Shown: piece after piece, positions 35,358 through 43,129 of the stretch
How the letters are laid out: every line of letters begins with the position of its first letter
Position numbering within the stretch: position 1 is the first letter of the stretch
DNA from: Lepagella muris
GTDB lineage: Bacteria; Bacteroidota; Bacteroidia; Bacteroidales; Muribaculaceae
Direction: 5' to 3'
DNA: 64,000 bases
NCBI RefSeq assembly: GCF_004793975.1
Contig: NZ_SRYB01000024.1
Location: 1-64,000, forward strand
Made by a program: the position numbers and the translations under genes
The notes under the pieces: generated by a model
The model's input: the letters and a program-made list of their open reading frames with translations, nothing else
Told to the model about the DNA's origin: nothing
Database searches by the model: none

Positions 35358-36446
35358 ATGAAAAGGTTTGGAATTATATCTATATGCCGAATATTGATAT
35401 TGATTCTTAGTGCATTATTAATTTGGGGATTTACATCATTTTATGATGATGGCGTTGATGTTATCTCTGAATTGAAATTTAAGAATAATGGTAATTGGGA
35501 TGGAAATTCGGTAGTATATGGATATGTCACGTCTTGGAGTAAGGATTTGCCTGACCCATTTTCTGTAACTCATCTGTCTTATGCTTTTGCTACAATTGAC
35601 AGTACTTTCACTACACTAACAATAAAGAATCTGGATAGATTCAAAGATATTGTTGGATTAAAGAAGCAGAATAATAAACTAAAAGTATTGCTTTCAATTG
35701 GAGGCTGGGGTGCAGGTAATTTTAGTGAGATGGCTGCTGATGATGGAAATAGAACTGAGTTTATTCACAATCTAATGAATATTGTGAGAACTTATAATCT
35801 TGATGGTATAGATATTGATTGGGAGTTTCCCGGTTCTTCTCTTGGAAAAATTTCAAGTTCTAAAGAGGATAAGTCAAATTTTACGGTCTTGATGCGTCAG
35901 ATTAGAGATTCTATCGGTAGGGACAGAGTGCTTACATTTGCGTCTCCTGCCTATGGAAACTATTATGATTTTGAAGATTTAGTTCCGGTTGTTGATTTTG
36001 TCAATATAATGACATACGATATGGGTGTTCCTCCGAAATTGAGTGCACCTCTTCATCAATCTCCAAATACTGGTAAAATATGTGTGGATTATGTAGTTGC
36101 TAACCATTACAAATGGGGAGTGCCTGTAAATAAAATGTTGATAGGTATCCCTTTCTATGGCAGAGGTGACGATAAAGAGTATAAGAAATTTCATGATTAT
36201 AGGTATATCGTACCTAAGGCCGGTACACAAGTATGTTTTGATTCAATTGCAATGAGTCCATATATAATAGATTCTGCTTCTGGTAACATACTAATCTCGT
36301 ATGATGATACAACGGCTGTCAAGGCTAAATGTAAATATGTCAAGGAGATTGGTGCTCGAGGTGTTATGTTTTGGCATTATTGCGGCGATAAGAAGAATGG
36401 AGAACTATTACATGCCATTAATTCAGAATTAAATTTTGTGAAATGA
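35358..36446 (+). CDS. GH18-family hydrolase in the capsule locus
   Basis: A 362-residue protein. An N-terminal hydrophobic helix (residues 8-26, ILILILSALLIWG) is a signal anchor or uncleaved signal. The TIM barrel has VLLSIGGWGAGNFSEM and YNLDGIDIDWEFPG, with the full DxxDxDxE motif (Glu as acid), then NIMTYDMG and GVMFWHYCGD. GH18 enzymes cut chitin-type or N-glycan GlcNAc links with substrate assistance. Inside a Wzx/Wzy locus it may trim or release an amino-sugar polymer. It overlaps the next gene by 4 nt. Confidence 0.9.
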   Translation: MKRFGIISICRILILILSALLIWGFTSFYDDGVDVISELKFKNNGNWDGNSVVYGYVTSWSKDLPDPFSVTHLSYAFATIDSTFTTLTIKNLDRFKDIVGLKKQNNKLKVLLSIGGWGAGNFSEMAADDGNRTEFIHNLMNIVRTYNLDGIDIDWEFPGSSLGKISSSKEDKSNFTVLMRQIRDSIGRDRVLTFASPAYGNYYDFEDLVPVVDFVNIMTYDMGVPPKLSAPLHQSPNTGKICVDYVVANHYKWGVPVNKMLIGIPFYGRGDDKEYKKFHDYRYIVPKAGTQVCFDSIAMSPYIIDSASGNILISYDDTTAVKAKCKYVKEIGARGVMFWHYCGDKKNGELLHAINSELNFVK

Positions 36447-37441
36447 AGAAGAAGGTATTCCAATTTAATAAGGAGCTTTATAAGGTCACTGGTATACAAA
36501 AAGTACTTATGGATATTCATGAGGCTTTACGAACTGAGTTTGATTGTAAGATTGTTGGAGAAATTCCTTATGAAAAGGTAAATAAGAATTTAGAGATAGC
36601 GGAGACTGATTATGTCCGTTATAAAAATCCTTTGATGTTTCGTAATTCAATAGTGATTATTCATGAGAGACGGTTATTGCCTTTGATGTGGATTCTTATG
36701 CGTATCCCCGGTTTGAATGTCAAATGCATATATATTCATCATAATGAGTTGTATGGTAATAAATTATTGTCGTTATTCCCAAAGAATATAGTGGCTATTT
36801 CAGATGCCGGTATAAAAAATCTTACAAAATATTTTGGAGTAAAATATTCAGCAATTACTAAGATACATAATTGCGTGAGGGAGTATGAAGCGTATGTGAA
36901 AAGAGAAAAGAAATTTGATTCAAATAATGTGACAATATTATATCCGGCACGAATCAATGATGTGAAAAGACAGATTGAAATTGTAAAACATCTGAAGGGG
37001 AAACTTGATAATAGAGTAAAGATTCTTTTTGCCGGAACCGGTCCTCTTTTAAATGAATTGAATGATATATGTGAAGGGGATGAGCAGTTTCAGGTATTGG
37101 GATTTAGAGATGATATACCGGAATTGATGCAAAATTCTGATTTCGTGATGTTGTTTTCTAAACATGAGGGATTGCCTATTTCTCTTATTGAAGCGACTCA
37201 GAGGGGGATTCCTGTGATATGTAATTCTGTAGGTGGAAATGAGGAGATAATAAGGGATGGAGAGAATGGTATTATTTGTAATGATTGGGATTCATTACTT
37301 AATACTTTGAATACACTCCCGGCAATGACTCAGGATATCATTGATTGTATGTCGGAAAATGGTCGGAGAGCCTATCTCAATAATTTTAATTTCAAGATCT
37401 TTAAAAATAACTATATAAAACTCATAAAATCAGTAGAGTAA
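36443..37441 (+). CDS. GT4-family glycosyltransferase
   Basis: A 332-residue GT-B enzyme. It begins FQFNKELYKVTGIQKVLMDIHEAL, an acceptor-domain start with the GIQKV loop. The donor domain shows ILYPARINDVKRQIEIVKHL, FAGTGPLLNELNDIC, VLGFRDDIPELMQNSDFVMLFSKHEGLPISLIEATQRGIPVICN, including the EGLPISLIEA motif (E-x7-E) of GT4. The last base of its stop codon is the first base of the next ATG, so translation is coupled. Confidence 0.93.
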   Translation: MKKKVFQFNKELYKVTGIQKVLMDIHEALRTEFDCKIVGEIPYEKVNKNLEIAETDYVRYKNPLMFRNSIVIIHERRLLPLMWILMRIPGLNVKCIYIHHNELYGNKLLSLFPKNIVAISDAGIKNLTKYFGVKYSAITKIHNCVREYEAYVKREKKFDSNNVTILYPARINDVKRQIEIVKHLKGKLDNRVKILFAGTGPLLNELNDICEGDEQFQVLGFRDDIPELMQNSDFVMLFSKHEGLPISLIEATQRGIPVICNSVGGNEEIIRDGENGIICNDWDSLLNTLNTLPAMTQDIIDCMSENGRRAYLNNFNFKIFKNNYIKLIKSVE

Positions 37442-38634
37442 TGCCACATTTAGCTTCGGATATGACTTGTACGGGATGTTCTGCATGTGCAAATATCTGT
37501 CCTCATTCAGCAATTGAGATGGCAAGTGACAGAGAGGGTTTCCTGATGCCAAACATCAACCCTGATTTATGTGTAGAGTGTAAACTTTGTGAAAAGGCTT
37601 GTCCGATTGTAAATAGTAAGGATTTGAAAAATCCGGAACCAAAGGATGCTATTGCATTTTGGGATAATGAAAGCCGAACAAAAAGTAGTTCAGGAGGGGC
37701 ATTCTCAGCTATCGCACGATGGATATTGGATAAAGGAGGAGTGGTATTTGGAGCATCTTGGACTAATGGTTTTGAATGTAATCATAAAGGTTGTGATTCG
37801 GAGGATAAATTAGGTGATTTAAGAGGGTCTAAATATCTTCAAAGTGATATCAAGAAAACTTATATTGAGGCAAGGGATGCACTAAAGGATGGTAAATACG
37901 TATTATTTACAGGTACTCCATGTCAGATTGCAGGGTTAAAGTCATTTCTATTAAAACCTTATGAAAAATTAGTGACGGTTGATATTGTCTGTCATGGAGT
38001 CCCCTCAAATTCTTTATTCTATAATTATATAGAAAAATTGGAGAGTGAAAATGAGAATTATTCAGGAATTTCCGGGTTTGAATTCAGAAATCTTCGCGGT
38101 TGGGGCATAGCCCCAACCGCGAAGATTTCTGATGGAAGGAAATTGACTTTGACAGGTATCTCGAACCTTTATATGAAGGCTTTTGAGAAATCTGCAATAT
38201 TCAGAAATTCATGTTATGATTGTCATTTTAACGGACTGCAAAGGGTGGGTGATATTACAATAGCTGATTTTTGGGGATTGGGGCAACAAGGGAAGCCGTT
38301 TCATCATGATGTGACAAAGGGCGTTTCTTTAGTGCTTGTAAATACAGAGCGTGGAAGAGAGATTATGAGAGGAATGAAGGATTGTCTGTATGAGGAACGT
38401 TCTCTGAAGGAAGCAATTAAACTTAATCATAATCTTGTCAGGTCATCAATACGACCGGCTAACAGAGAGGAAATAATTAGGGCATTCAATGATTCAAAAA
38501 TGTCTTTAGCTGAAATAAATAATAAGTTTGATATCGTTGGATTGGGATTTAAATCCAAGATTAGAGATATGCTTATTACCACAGGTTTATTTTGGCATGT
38601 AAAGTCGGTAATCAATAAAATCAGAAGTTTATGA
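37441..38634 (+). CDS. FrhB-like Fe-S protein of capsule loci
   Basis: A 397-residue protein. Two 4Fe-4S ferredoxin motifs open it (CTGCSACANICP and CVECKLCEKACP). Then come the FrhB/FdhB N and C domains: SSSGGAFSAIARWILDKGGVVFGA, VLFTGTPCQIAGLKSFL, VDIVCHGVPSNSLFYNYI and DITIADFWGLGQQ. The family covers F420-reducing subunits, but capsule-locus members occur in organisms without F420 and are linked to pyruvyl transferases; they may deliver electrons for a reductive step. A 23-bp perfect inverted repeat at 38084-38132 lies inside the reading frame. It overlaps the next gene by 4 nt. Confidence 0.9.
   Translation: MPHLASDMTCTGCSACANICPHSAIEMASDREGFLMPNINPDLCVECKLCEKACPIVNSKDLKNPEPKDAIAFWDNESRTKSSSGGAFSAIARWILDKGGVVFGASWTNGFECNHKGCDSEDKLGDLRGSKYLQSDIKKTYIEARDALKDGKYVLFTGTPCQIAGLKSFLLKPYEKLVTVDIVCHGVPSNSLFYNYIEKLESENENYSGISGFEFRNLRGWGIAPTAKISDGRKLTLTGISNLYMKAFEKSAIFRNSCYDCHFNGLQRVGDITIADFWGLGQQGKPFHHDVTKGVSLVLVNTERGREIMRGMKDCLYEERSLKEAIKLNHNLVRSSIRPANREEIIRAFNDSKMSLAEINNKFDIVGLGFKSKIRDMLITTGLFWHVKSVINKIRSL
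38084..38132. repeat. 23-bp perfect hairpin inside the FrhB-like gene
   Basis: Arms 38084-38106 and 38110-38132 are exact reverse complements around a 3-nt loop (ATA). The core TTCGCGGTTGGGGC is GC-rich in a strongly AT-rich gene. It codes for RNLRGWGIAPTAKISDG without breaking the frame. As RNA it would be a very stable stem; as DNA a cruciform. Confidence 0.9.
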
Positions 38635-39707
38635 AAATTGGTATATTGTCAATGCAACAGATTACGAATTATGGTTCGTTTCTGCAGGCATACGGTTTAA
38701 AATCAATAATTGAGGGTCTTGGGCATACTGTGGAATTTATCAATATTAAGCCGGGAGAGCAACTTCCTCAATACAGAATAAGTCGATTTCATAAGATTAA
38801 GCTGATGCTTAAACGTTTAAGGGTGAATCATCCAATAAAGCAATTCCAATGTACATTGAAATTACATAAACGTTTTGATAGTGAGTTTAAGCCGGAATTG
38901 GGCGTGAGACCAGATAGGAATAATTCTTGTTTTGATGCAGTTGTGATAGGGAGTGATGAAGTGTTTAATGTGGCACAAACGACTTGGTTTGGTTTTTCGA
39001 CACAATTATTTGGCGAAGGTCTTAATACAAGTAGGGTATTAAGTTATGCAGGTTGTTTTGGCGCAACTACTGTAACGAAACTTAGAGAATTAGGTATTGC
39101 AAACCGTGTGGCAGATCTTCTGAATAATTTTTCTGCAATTTCAGTTAGAGATAAGAATAGTTCAGATGTTGTAAGTGCCTTAATCGGGAAACAACCGGAA
39201 ATGAATGTGGATCCGGTCATTGCATACGGATTTGATATGGAAGTGCGTGTGCCAGATATTAAGGATAATTATCTTTTGGTCTATACATATCCGGGAAGAA
39301 TGAATAATCCGGATGAGATTAAGGCAATAAGGGAATATGCTAATGTAAAAGGATTAAAGATTGTTGCAATCGCTAATTATTTTGATTGGGTTGATGAGGT
39401 TGTGACTCCGCATCCTTTTGAAGTATTGGGATATTTCAAAAAAGCTAAATGTATTGTGACAGATACGTTTCACGGTGCAGTAATGTCTCTTAAATTCAAT
39501 AAACAATTTGGTGTGATTGTAAGAGATATGAATAGTAATAAATTGACCTATTTGTTACAACAATTCAAACTTGATTCCCAAATTGTAAAATCTCCGGAAG
39601 AGTTGGGCAAAGTGTTAAATTCAGAGATTGATTATAATACGGTCAATAATATAATTAAGAACGAGCAAGTTAAGTCGGTTGATTATCTTAAGAAGCAACT
39701 GGGCTAA
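38631..39707 (+). CDS. Polysaccharide pyruvyl transferase family protein (second copy)
   Basis: A 358-residue protein paired by 4-nt overlap with the FrhB-like gene. Motifs: ILSMQQITNYGSFLQAYGLKSIIEGLGHTVEFINIKPG, AVVIGSDEVFN, SYAGCFGATT, FSAISVRDKNSSDVVSALIG, NVDPVIAYGF and CIVTDTFHGAVMSLKF. Relative to the first copy the SDQTWN box is SDEVFN, a variant frequent in capsule-locus homologues. It is the last gene of the AT-rich core. Confidence 0.9.
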   Translation: MKIGILSMQQITNYGSFLQAYGLKSIIEGLGHTVEFINIKPGEQLPQYRISRFHKIKLMLKRLRVNHPIKQFQCTLKLHKRFDSEFKPELGVRPDRNNSCFDAVVIGSDEVFNVAQTTWFGFSTQLFGEGLNTSRVLSYAGCFGATTVTKLRELGIANRVADLLNNFSAISVRDKNSSDVVSALIGKQPEMNVDPVIAYGFDMEVRVPDIKDNYLLVYTYPGRMNNPDEIKAIREYANVKGLKIVAIANYFDWVDEVVTPHPFEVLGYFKKAKCIVTDTFHGAVMSLKFNKQFGVIVRDMNSNKLTYLLQQFKLDSQIVKSPEELGKVLNSEIDYNTVNNIIKNEQVKSVDYLKKQLG

Positions 39708-39827
39708 TTATGATATTATTGCTTTAATGTTTTTTGATTTGTACAGAACATTTGTTAATGGTGGCTATCAGTAGTATAGATAGCAAAATAAGGATTCATC
39801 ACTATAATTCAAATTTCATAGCTTTTT

Positions 39828-40571
39828 ATGAATACTCGCAGATTCGTTGATTGTATCACCGAGTCCGCAGCAAATTATCCGCACATCACGTTTTCTAAGT
39901 CTGGCGCAGCTTATACCTGTGTCAACCCTTTTTCGTATCATATCGTCAGGAGGAATGCCGATCTGTTTGGGGCTTTCGATGGATTGTATGTCGACGGGAT
40001 GCTGATGTGTAAGTTGATTAATCTGTTGTGGCGTCGGTCGATTCCGAGACTTAGTTTTGATATGTCGGGCATGGCTGTTGACCTGTTCCGGCTTCTTGAT
40101 GAGGCTGCCGGGGATAAGACGGTTTATTTTATCGGGGCTAAGCAGGAGGAGCTGGAGAAGTCGGTGGCGCAGATCAGGAGGAGTTATCCGAGGATGGCTG
40201 TTGCCGGGTATCGCAATGGTTATTTCTTGGATGTCGATGACAGGAGGCGTGCGATACGTGATATTGTAGATTCGGGTGCGGATTTTGCGATTGTGGGGAT
40301 GGGTGCTCCGCTTCAGGAGCAGTTTGCGTTGGATTTGCGAGATGCGGGATTCAAGGGTATTGTGTTTACGTGTGGTGGTTTCCTACATCAGACGGCTGAT
40401 AGGATAAATTATTATCCGGATTGGGTCAATAGGTATAATCTGCGGGCGTTCTATCGTCTTTTCCATGAGCAGGGGCTTTGGGGACGCCTGTATAATGTTC
40501 TTATTGAGTTTCCGGTGCTGTTTACGTATGATACGATACGTAGCCGATGGATCGTCTCGTCTACTTCCTAA
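39828..40571 (+). CDS. WecG/TagA/CpsF-family (GT26) glycosyltransferase
   Basis: A 247-residue GT26 enzyme. VNPFSYHIVRRNADLFGAFDGLYVDGMLMCKLINLL holds the D-GM region, followed by VYFIGAKQEELEKSVAQIRRSYP, GADFAIVGMGAPLQEQFALDL and VFTCGGFLHQTADRINYYPDWV. These enzymes add ManNAc-uronate, ManNAc or similar residues to lipid-linked GlcNAc. GC content is high again here. A 120-bp spacer with a small GCTATC/GATAGC stem separates it from the AT-rich core, so it may have its own promoter. I saw no initiating phosphoglycosyl transferase in the window. Confidence 0.93.
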   Translation: MNTRRFVDCITESAANYPHITFSKSGAAYTCVNPFSYHIVRRNADLFGAFDGLYVDGMLMCKLINLLWRRSIPRLSFDMSGMAVDLFRLLDEAAGDKTVYFIGAKQEELEKSVAQIRRSYPRMAVAGYRNGYFLDVDDRRRAIRDIVDSGADFAIVGMGAPLQEQFALDLRDAGFKGIVFTCGGFLHQTADRINYYPDWVNRYNLRAFYRLFHEQGLWGRLYNVLIEFPVLFTYDTIRSRWIVSSTS

Positions 40572-40602
40572 TGGGAGCTGAGGAGATTTTTATGGGGAGG
40601 GT

Positions 40603-40677
40603 GGGCTTGGTCGGCACCCCTCGCCCATGGGCTCGGGCACGGAACTCCAGCGGACACGGCTGAGTACGGGTAGCCCC
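40603..40677 (+). repeat. Dispersed repeat, copy B
   Basis: About 75 bp from GGGCTTGGTCGGCACCCC to GTAGCCCC, nearly identical to 41330-41404 in the same orientation. Both contain GCCCATGGGC and CGGAACTCCAGC. The two direct copies enclose the hypothetical gene at 40967. Confidence 0.85.
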
Positions 40678-40783
40678 AGTTATCTGAAGGGGATGTAGGG
40701 ATTGTGACTGTGGGTTATTTCAGGAGGATTTCGATGTCGCTTTTTAGAAAGTCTTCTATCGATATGCCTCCGGTGCCAACTTA

Positions 40784-40825
40784 TTCAAATTGAGATGCAA
40801 TTTTACTCAAATTGGGATGCAATTT
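40784..40825 (+). repeat. Two 20-bp tandem repeats, 22-bp period
   Basis: TTCAAATTGAGATGCAATTT at 40784-40803 and CTCAAATTGGGATGCAATTT at 40806-40825 differ at two positions. They lie in the gene-free stretch 40572-40966. The arrangement resembles the longer array at 57438. Confidence 0.85.
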
Positions 40826-40829
40826 GGAA

Positions 40830-40875
40830 TTTTGAGTGGAACTCAAAAGGAACTTGGATTTGAGCGGAACTCAAA
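40830..40875 (+). repeat. Pair of short palindromes (TTTGAG-N5-CTCAAA)
   Basis: TTTTGAG-TGGAA-CTCAAAA at 40830-40848 and TTTGAG-CGGAA-CTCAAA at 40859-40875 are two hairpin units 28 bp apart, right after the 22-bp tandem repeats. Nothing else is recognised until the possible gene at 40967. Confidence 0.8.
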
Positions 40876-40966
40876 CGAAACTGCTGAAAACATCTGGCTT
40901 CTGGGCTGTTCTTTTAGGGGGCTGAGGCGGGATGGCTTTTTTTTCTTCCCCTTTAGGGTGCTTGTT

Positions 40967-41416
40967 ATGAGGATTGGTGGGATTGATTTTGTGAGGAGCG
41001 GGGAGGGGTTCTCGCTTAGGGGGTGTCCGGAGTTTTGGTTCGTGACGCGGGATGGATTGTCAGCGGCGCGATGGATGGGGTATTATTTGGAGGTGCCGGG
41101 TGTGGATGGTTTGTTGCGCGTCAGGAAGCGGTGCTATGGGGGATGTATGCTGACGAATGTGCCGGTGTATGGGAATGTTGTGTTTTTGCCGGAGGATGGC
41201 TCTTGTGACGGGAGGGGGAGGATTTTCCGGCGTGTGTCGGAGGCAGGGGAGGATGGTATTTTGATTGAGGATTTGTGGGAACGGTGGTTTCTTCTGACTC
41301 CGGATGGTAAGAGGAGAGAGGTGATTCGCGGGCTTGGTCGGGACCCCTCGCCCATGGGCTCGGGCACGGAACTCCAGCCGACACGGCTGAGCTTTGGTAG
41401 CCCCTCGGTTCATTGA
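40967..41416 (+). CDS. Possible hypothetical protein, 3' end in a repeat
   Basis: A 149-codon frame with coding-like base use (GNN-rich codons) from the ATG at 40967. The product begins MRIGGIDFVRSGEGFSLRG and contains VRKRCYGGCMLTNVPVYGNVVFLPEDGS and GILIEDLWERWFLLTPDGKR; no family recognised. The last 29 or so codons run through dispersed repeat copy C, so the original C-terminus may have been replaced. An open frame extends upstream to 40790 through the short repeats, but that part is not convincing. Confidence 0.4.
   Translation: MRIGGIDFVRSGEGFSLRGCPEFWFVTRDGLSAARWMGYYLEVPGVDGLLRVRKRCYGGCMLTNVPVYGNVVFLPEDGSCDGRGRIFRRVSEAGEDGILIEDLWERWFLLTPDGKRREVIRGLGRDPSPMGSGTELQPTRLSFGSPSVH
41330..41404 (+). 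repeat. Dispersed repeat, copy C
   Basis: Matches copy B over about 75 bp with a handful of differences (GGTCGGGACCCC against GGTCGGCACCCC; CAGCCGACACGG against CAGCGGACACGG). It forms the 3' end of the hypothetical gene. Confidence 0.85.
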
Positions 41417-41460
41417 AGGAATTGCCTCTCGGCTCTCTGTGGGGGAATTTGATTTTGATA

Positions 41461-41505
41461 ACGGGAAGCCCCGGAAAGATTTGTGTCTTTCCGGGGCTTC
41501 TTTGC
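41461..41505. terminator. Strong stem-loop after the capsule region
   Basis: GAAGCCCCGGAAAGA and TCTTTCCGGGGCTTC form a perfect 15-bp stem with a 6-nt loop, followed by TTTG on the plus strand. It would end rightward transcription from the capsule side. Confidence 0.75.
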
Positions 41506-41546
41506 GTTTGGGCAATAGCCTTTGGCTATTGGCTTTGGCTTTGGTG

Positions 41547-41592
41547 ATAGCCTCAACCTTCGGCTATGCCGAGGTTGAGGCTATTCCGTTTT
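41547..41592. terminator. Terminator between the convergent capsule and purine operons
   Basis: ATAGCCTCAACCT (41547-41559) pairs with 41572-41584; TCCG plus a T6 run follows on the plus strand. On the minus strand the hairpin comes directly after the guaA stop. It fits a shared bidirectional terminator. Confidence 0.75.
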
Positions 41593-43119
41593 TTATTCCC
41601 ACTCGATTGTGGCTGGTGGTTTTGAGGAGATGTCGTAGACTACGCGGTTGACGCCGCGCACTTTGTTGATGATCTCGTTGCTGACGTTGGCGAGGAACTC
41701 GTAGGGGAGATGTACCCAGTCGGCGGTCATGCCATCGGTGGAGATCACGGCGCGGAGTGCGACGCAGCTTTCGTATGTGCGTTCGTCGCCCATTACGCCT
41801 ACGCTCTGCACGGGGAGTAGCATCACGCCTGCCTGCCATACGCTGTCGTAGAGCCCGGCGTCACGGAGTCCGTTGATGAAGATGGCGTCTGCTTCCTGCA
41901 GTACGCGCACTTTCTCTGCGGTCACTTCTCCTATGATGCGGATGCCGAGTCCGGGTCCGGGGAAGGGATGACGTCCGAGGAGTCGCTGGTCCATGTTCAT
42001 GGCTTTACCTACGCGGCGTACCTCGTCTTTGAAGAGGAGGCGGAGCGGCTCAACGATCTTGAGGTTCATCTCTTTGGGGAGACCGCCCACGTTGTGGTGG
42101 CTCTTGATTGTGGCTGACGGTCCTTTTACGGAGCAGCTTTCGATCACGTCAGGATAGATGGTGCCCTGTGCAAGCCAACGTGCGCCTTCAATTTTCTTTG
42201 CCTCTGCATTGAACACTTCCACGAAGTCGCGTCCGATGATCTTACGCTTCTGTTCGGGGTCGGTTACGCCTTTGAGGTCGTTGTAGAAACGTTCGCTGGC
42301 ATCTACGCCGATGACGTTGAGACCCATGTGCTTGTAGGAATCAAGCACGTCGTCAAACTCGTTCTTGCGGAGCAGGCCATTGTTGACGAAGATACAGGTG
42401 AGGTTCTGTCCGATGGCTTTGTTGAGGAGCATGGCGGCAACTGATGAGTCGACACCTCCGGAGAGACCGAGTATGACGCGGTCGTCGCCGAGTTTTGCCT
42501 TCAGTTCTGCCACGGTTGTCTCAATGAATGAGTCGGGGCTCCATGTGCCGGAGCATCCGCAGATGCCGAGCACGAAGTTGGAGAGGATCTGTGTGCCGTC
42601 GGTTGAGTGGTACACCTCCGGGTGGAACTGTATGCCCCAAGTCTTCTCCCCTTCGATATGGTAGGCGGCTGCCTGCACGTTTTCGGTAGAACCGATTATG
42701 TGGTAGTTCTCCGGGAGACGTGTGATTGTGTCGCCATGCGACATCCATACCTGAGTGGGTGAGGGCACGTTGAGCATCAGCGGGTCGATCTGGTCCTTGA
42801 CCGTGAGCATTGCGCGGCCGTATTCACGGCTGGGTGCGCCCTCCACCTCGCCGCCAAATTCGGCAGCGAGGAGCTGTGCGCCATAGCATACTCCAAGCAG
42901 GGGCAGATGACCTTTGATGTTGCTGAGATCCGGTTTGGGAGCGTCCGCGTCGCGTACCGACGAGGGAGATCCGGAGAGGATGACGCCCTTTATGTCGGCG
43001 TCAAGCTCAGGAATCTTATTGAAAGGATGGATCTCGCAATACACGTTGAGCTCACGCACGCGGCGTGCGATGAGCTGGGTGTATTGTGACCCGAAATCCA
43101 GAATCAGTATTTTTTCCAT
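41593..43119 (-). CDS. guaA: GMP synthase (glutamine-hydrolysing)
   Basis: A 508-residue enzyme from the ATG at 43119 (MEKILILDFGSQYTQ); a longer frame adds seven residues but lacks support. It aminates XMP to GMP. The class I amidotransferase has GVCYGAQLLA (Cys nucleophile) and GIQFHPEVYHS. The ATP pyrophosphatase has LGLSGGVDSSVAAMLL, and the C-terminal dimerisation domain ends PPATIEWE. It is the last gene of the purine cluster, 10 bp after guaB. Confidence 0.97.
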   Translation of the reverse strand: MEKILILDFGSQYTQLIARRVRELNVYCEIHPFNKIPELDADIKGVILSGSPSSVRDADAPKPDLSNIKGHLPLLGVCYGAQLLAAEFGGEVEGAPSREYGRAMLTVKDQIDPLMLNVPSPTQVWMSHGDTITRLPENYHIIGSTENVQAAAYHIEGEKTWGIQFHPEVYHSTDGTQILSNFVLGICGCSGTWSPDSFIETTVAELKAKLGDDRVILGLSGGVDSSVAAMLLNKAIGQNLTCIFVNNGLLRKNEFDDVLDSYKHMGLNVIGVDASERFYNDLKGVTDPEQKRKIIGRDFVEVFNAEAKKIEGARWLAQGTIYPDVIESCSVKGPSATIKSHHNVGGLPKEMNLKIVEPLRLLFKDEVRRVGKAMNMDQRLLGRHPFPGPGLGIRIIGEVTAEKVRVLQEADAIFINGLRDAGLYDSVWQAGVMLLPVQSVGVMGDERTYESCVALRAVISTDGMTADWVHLPYEFLANVSNEIINKVRGVNRVVYDISSKPPATIEWE

Positions 43120-43129
43120 TTGTATGATA

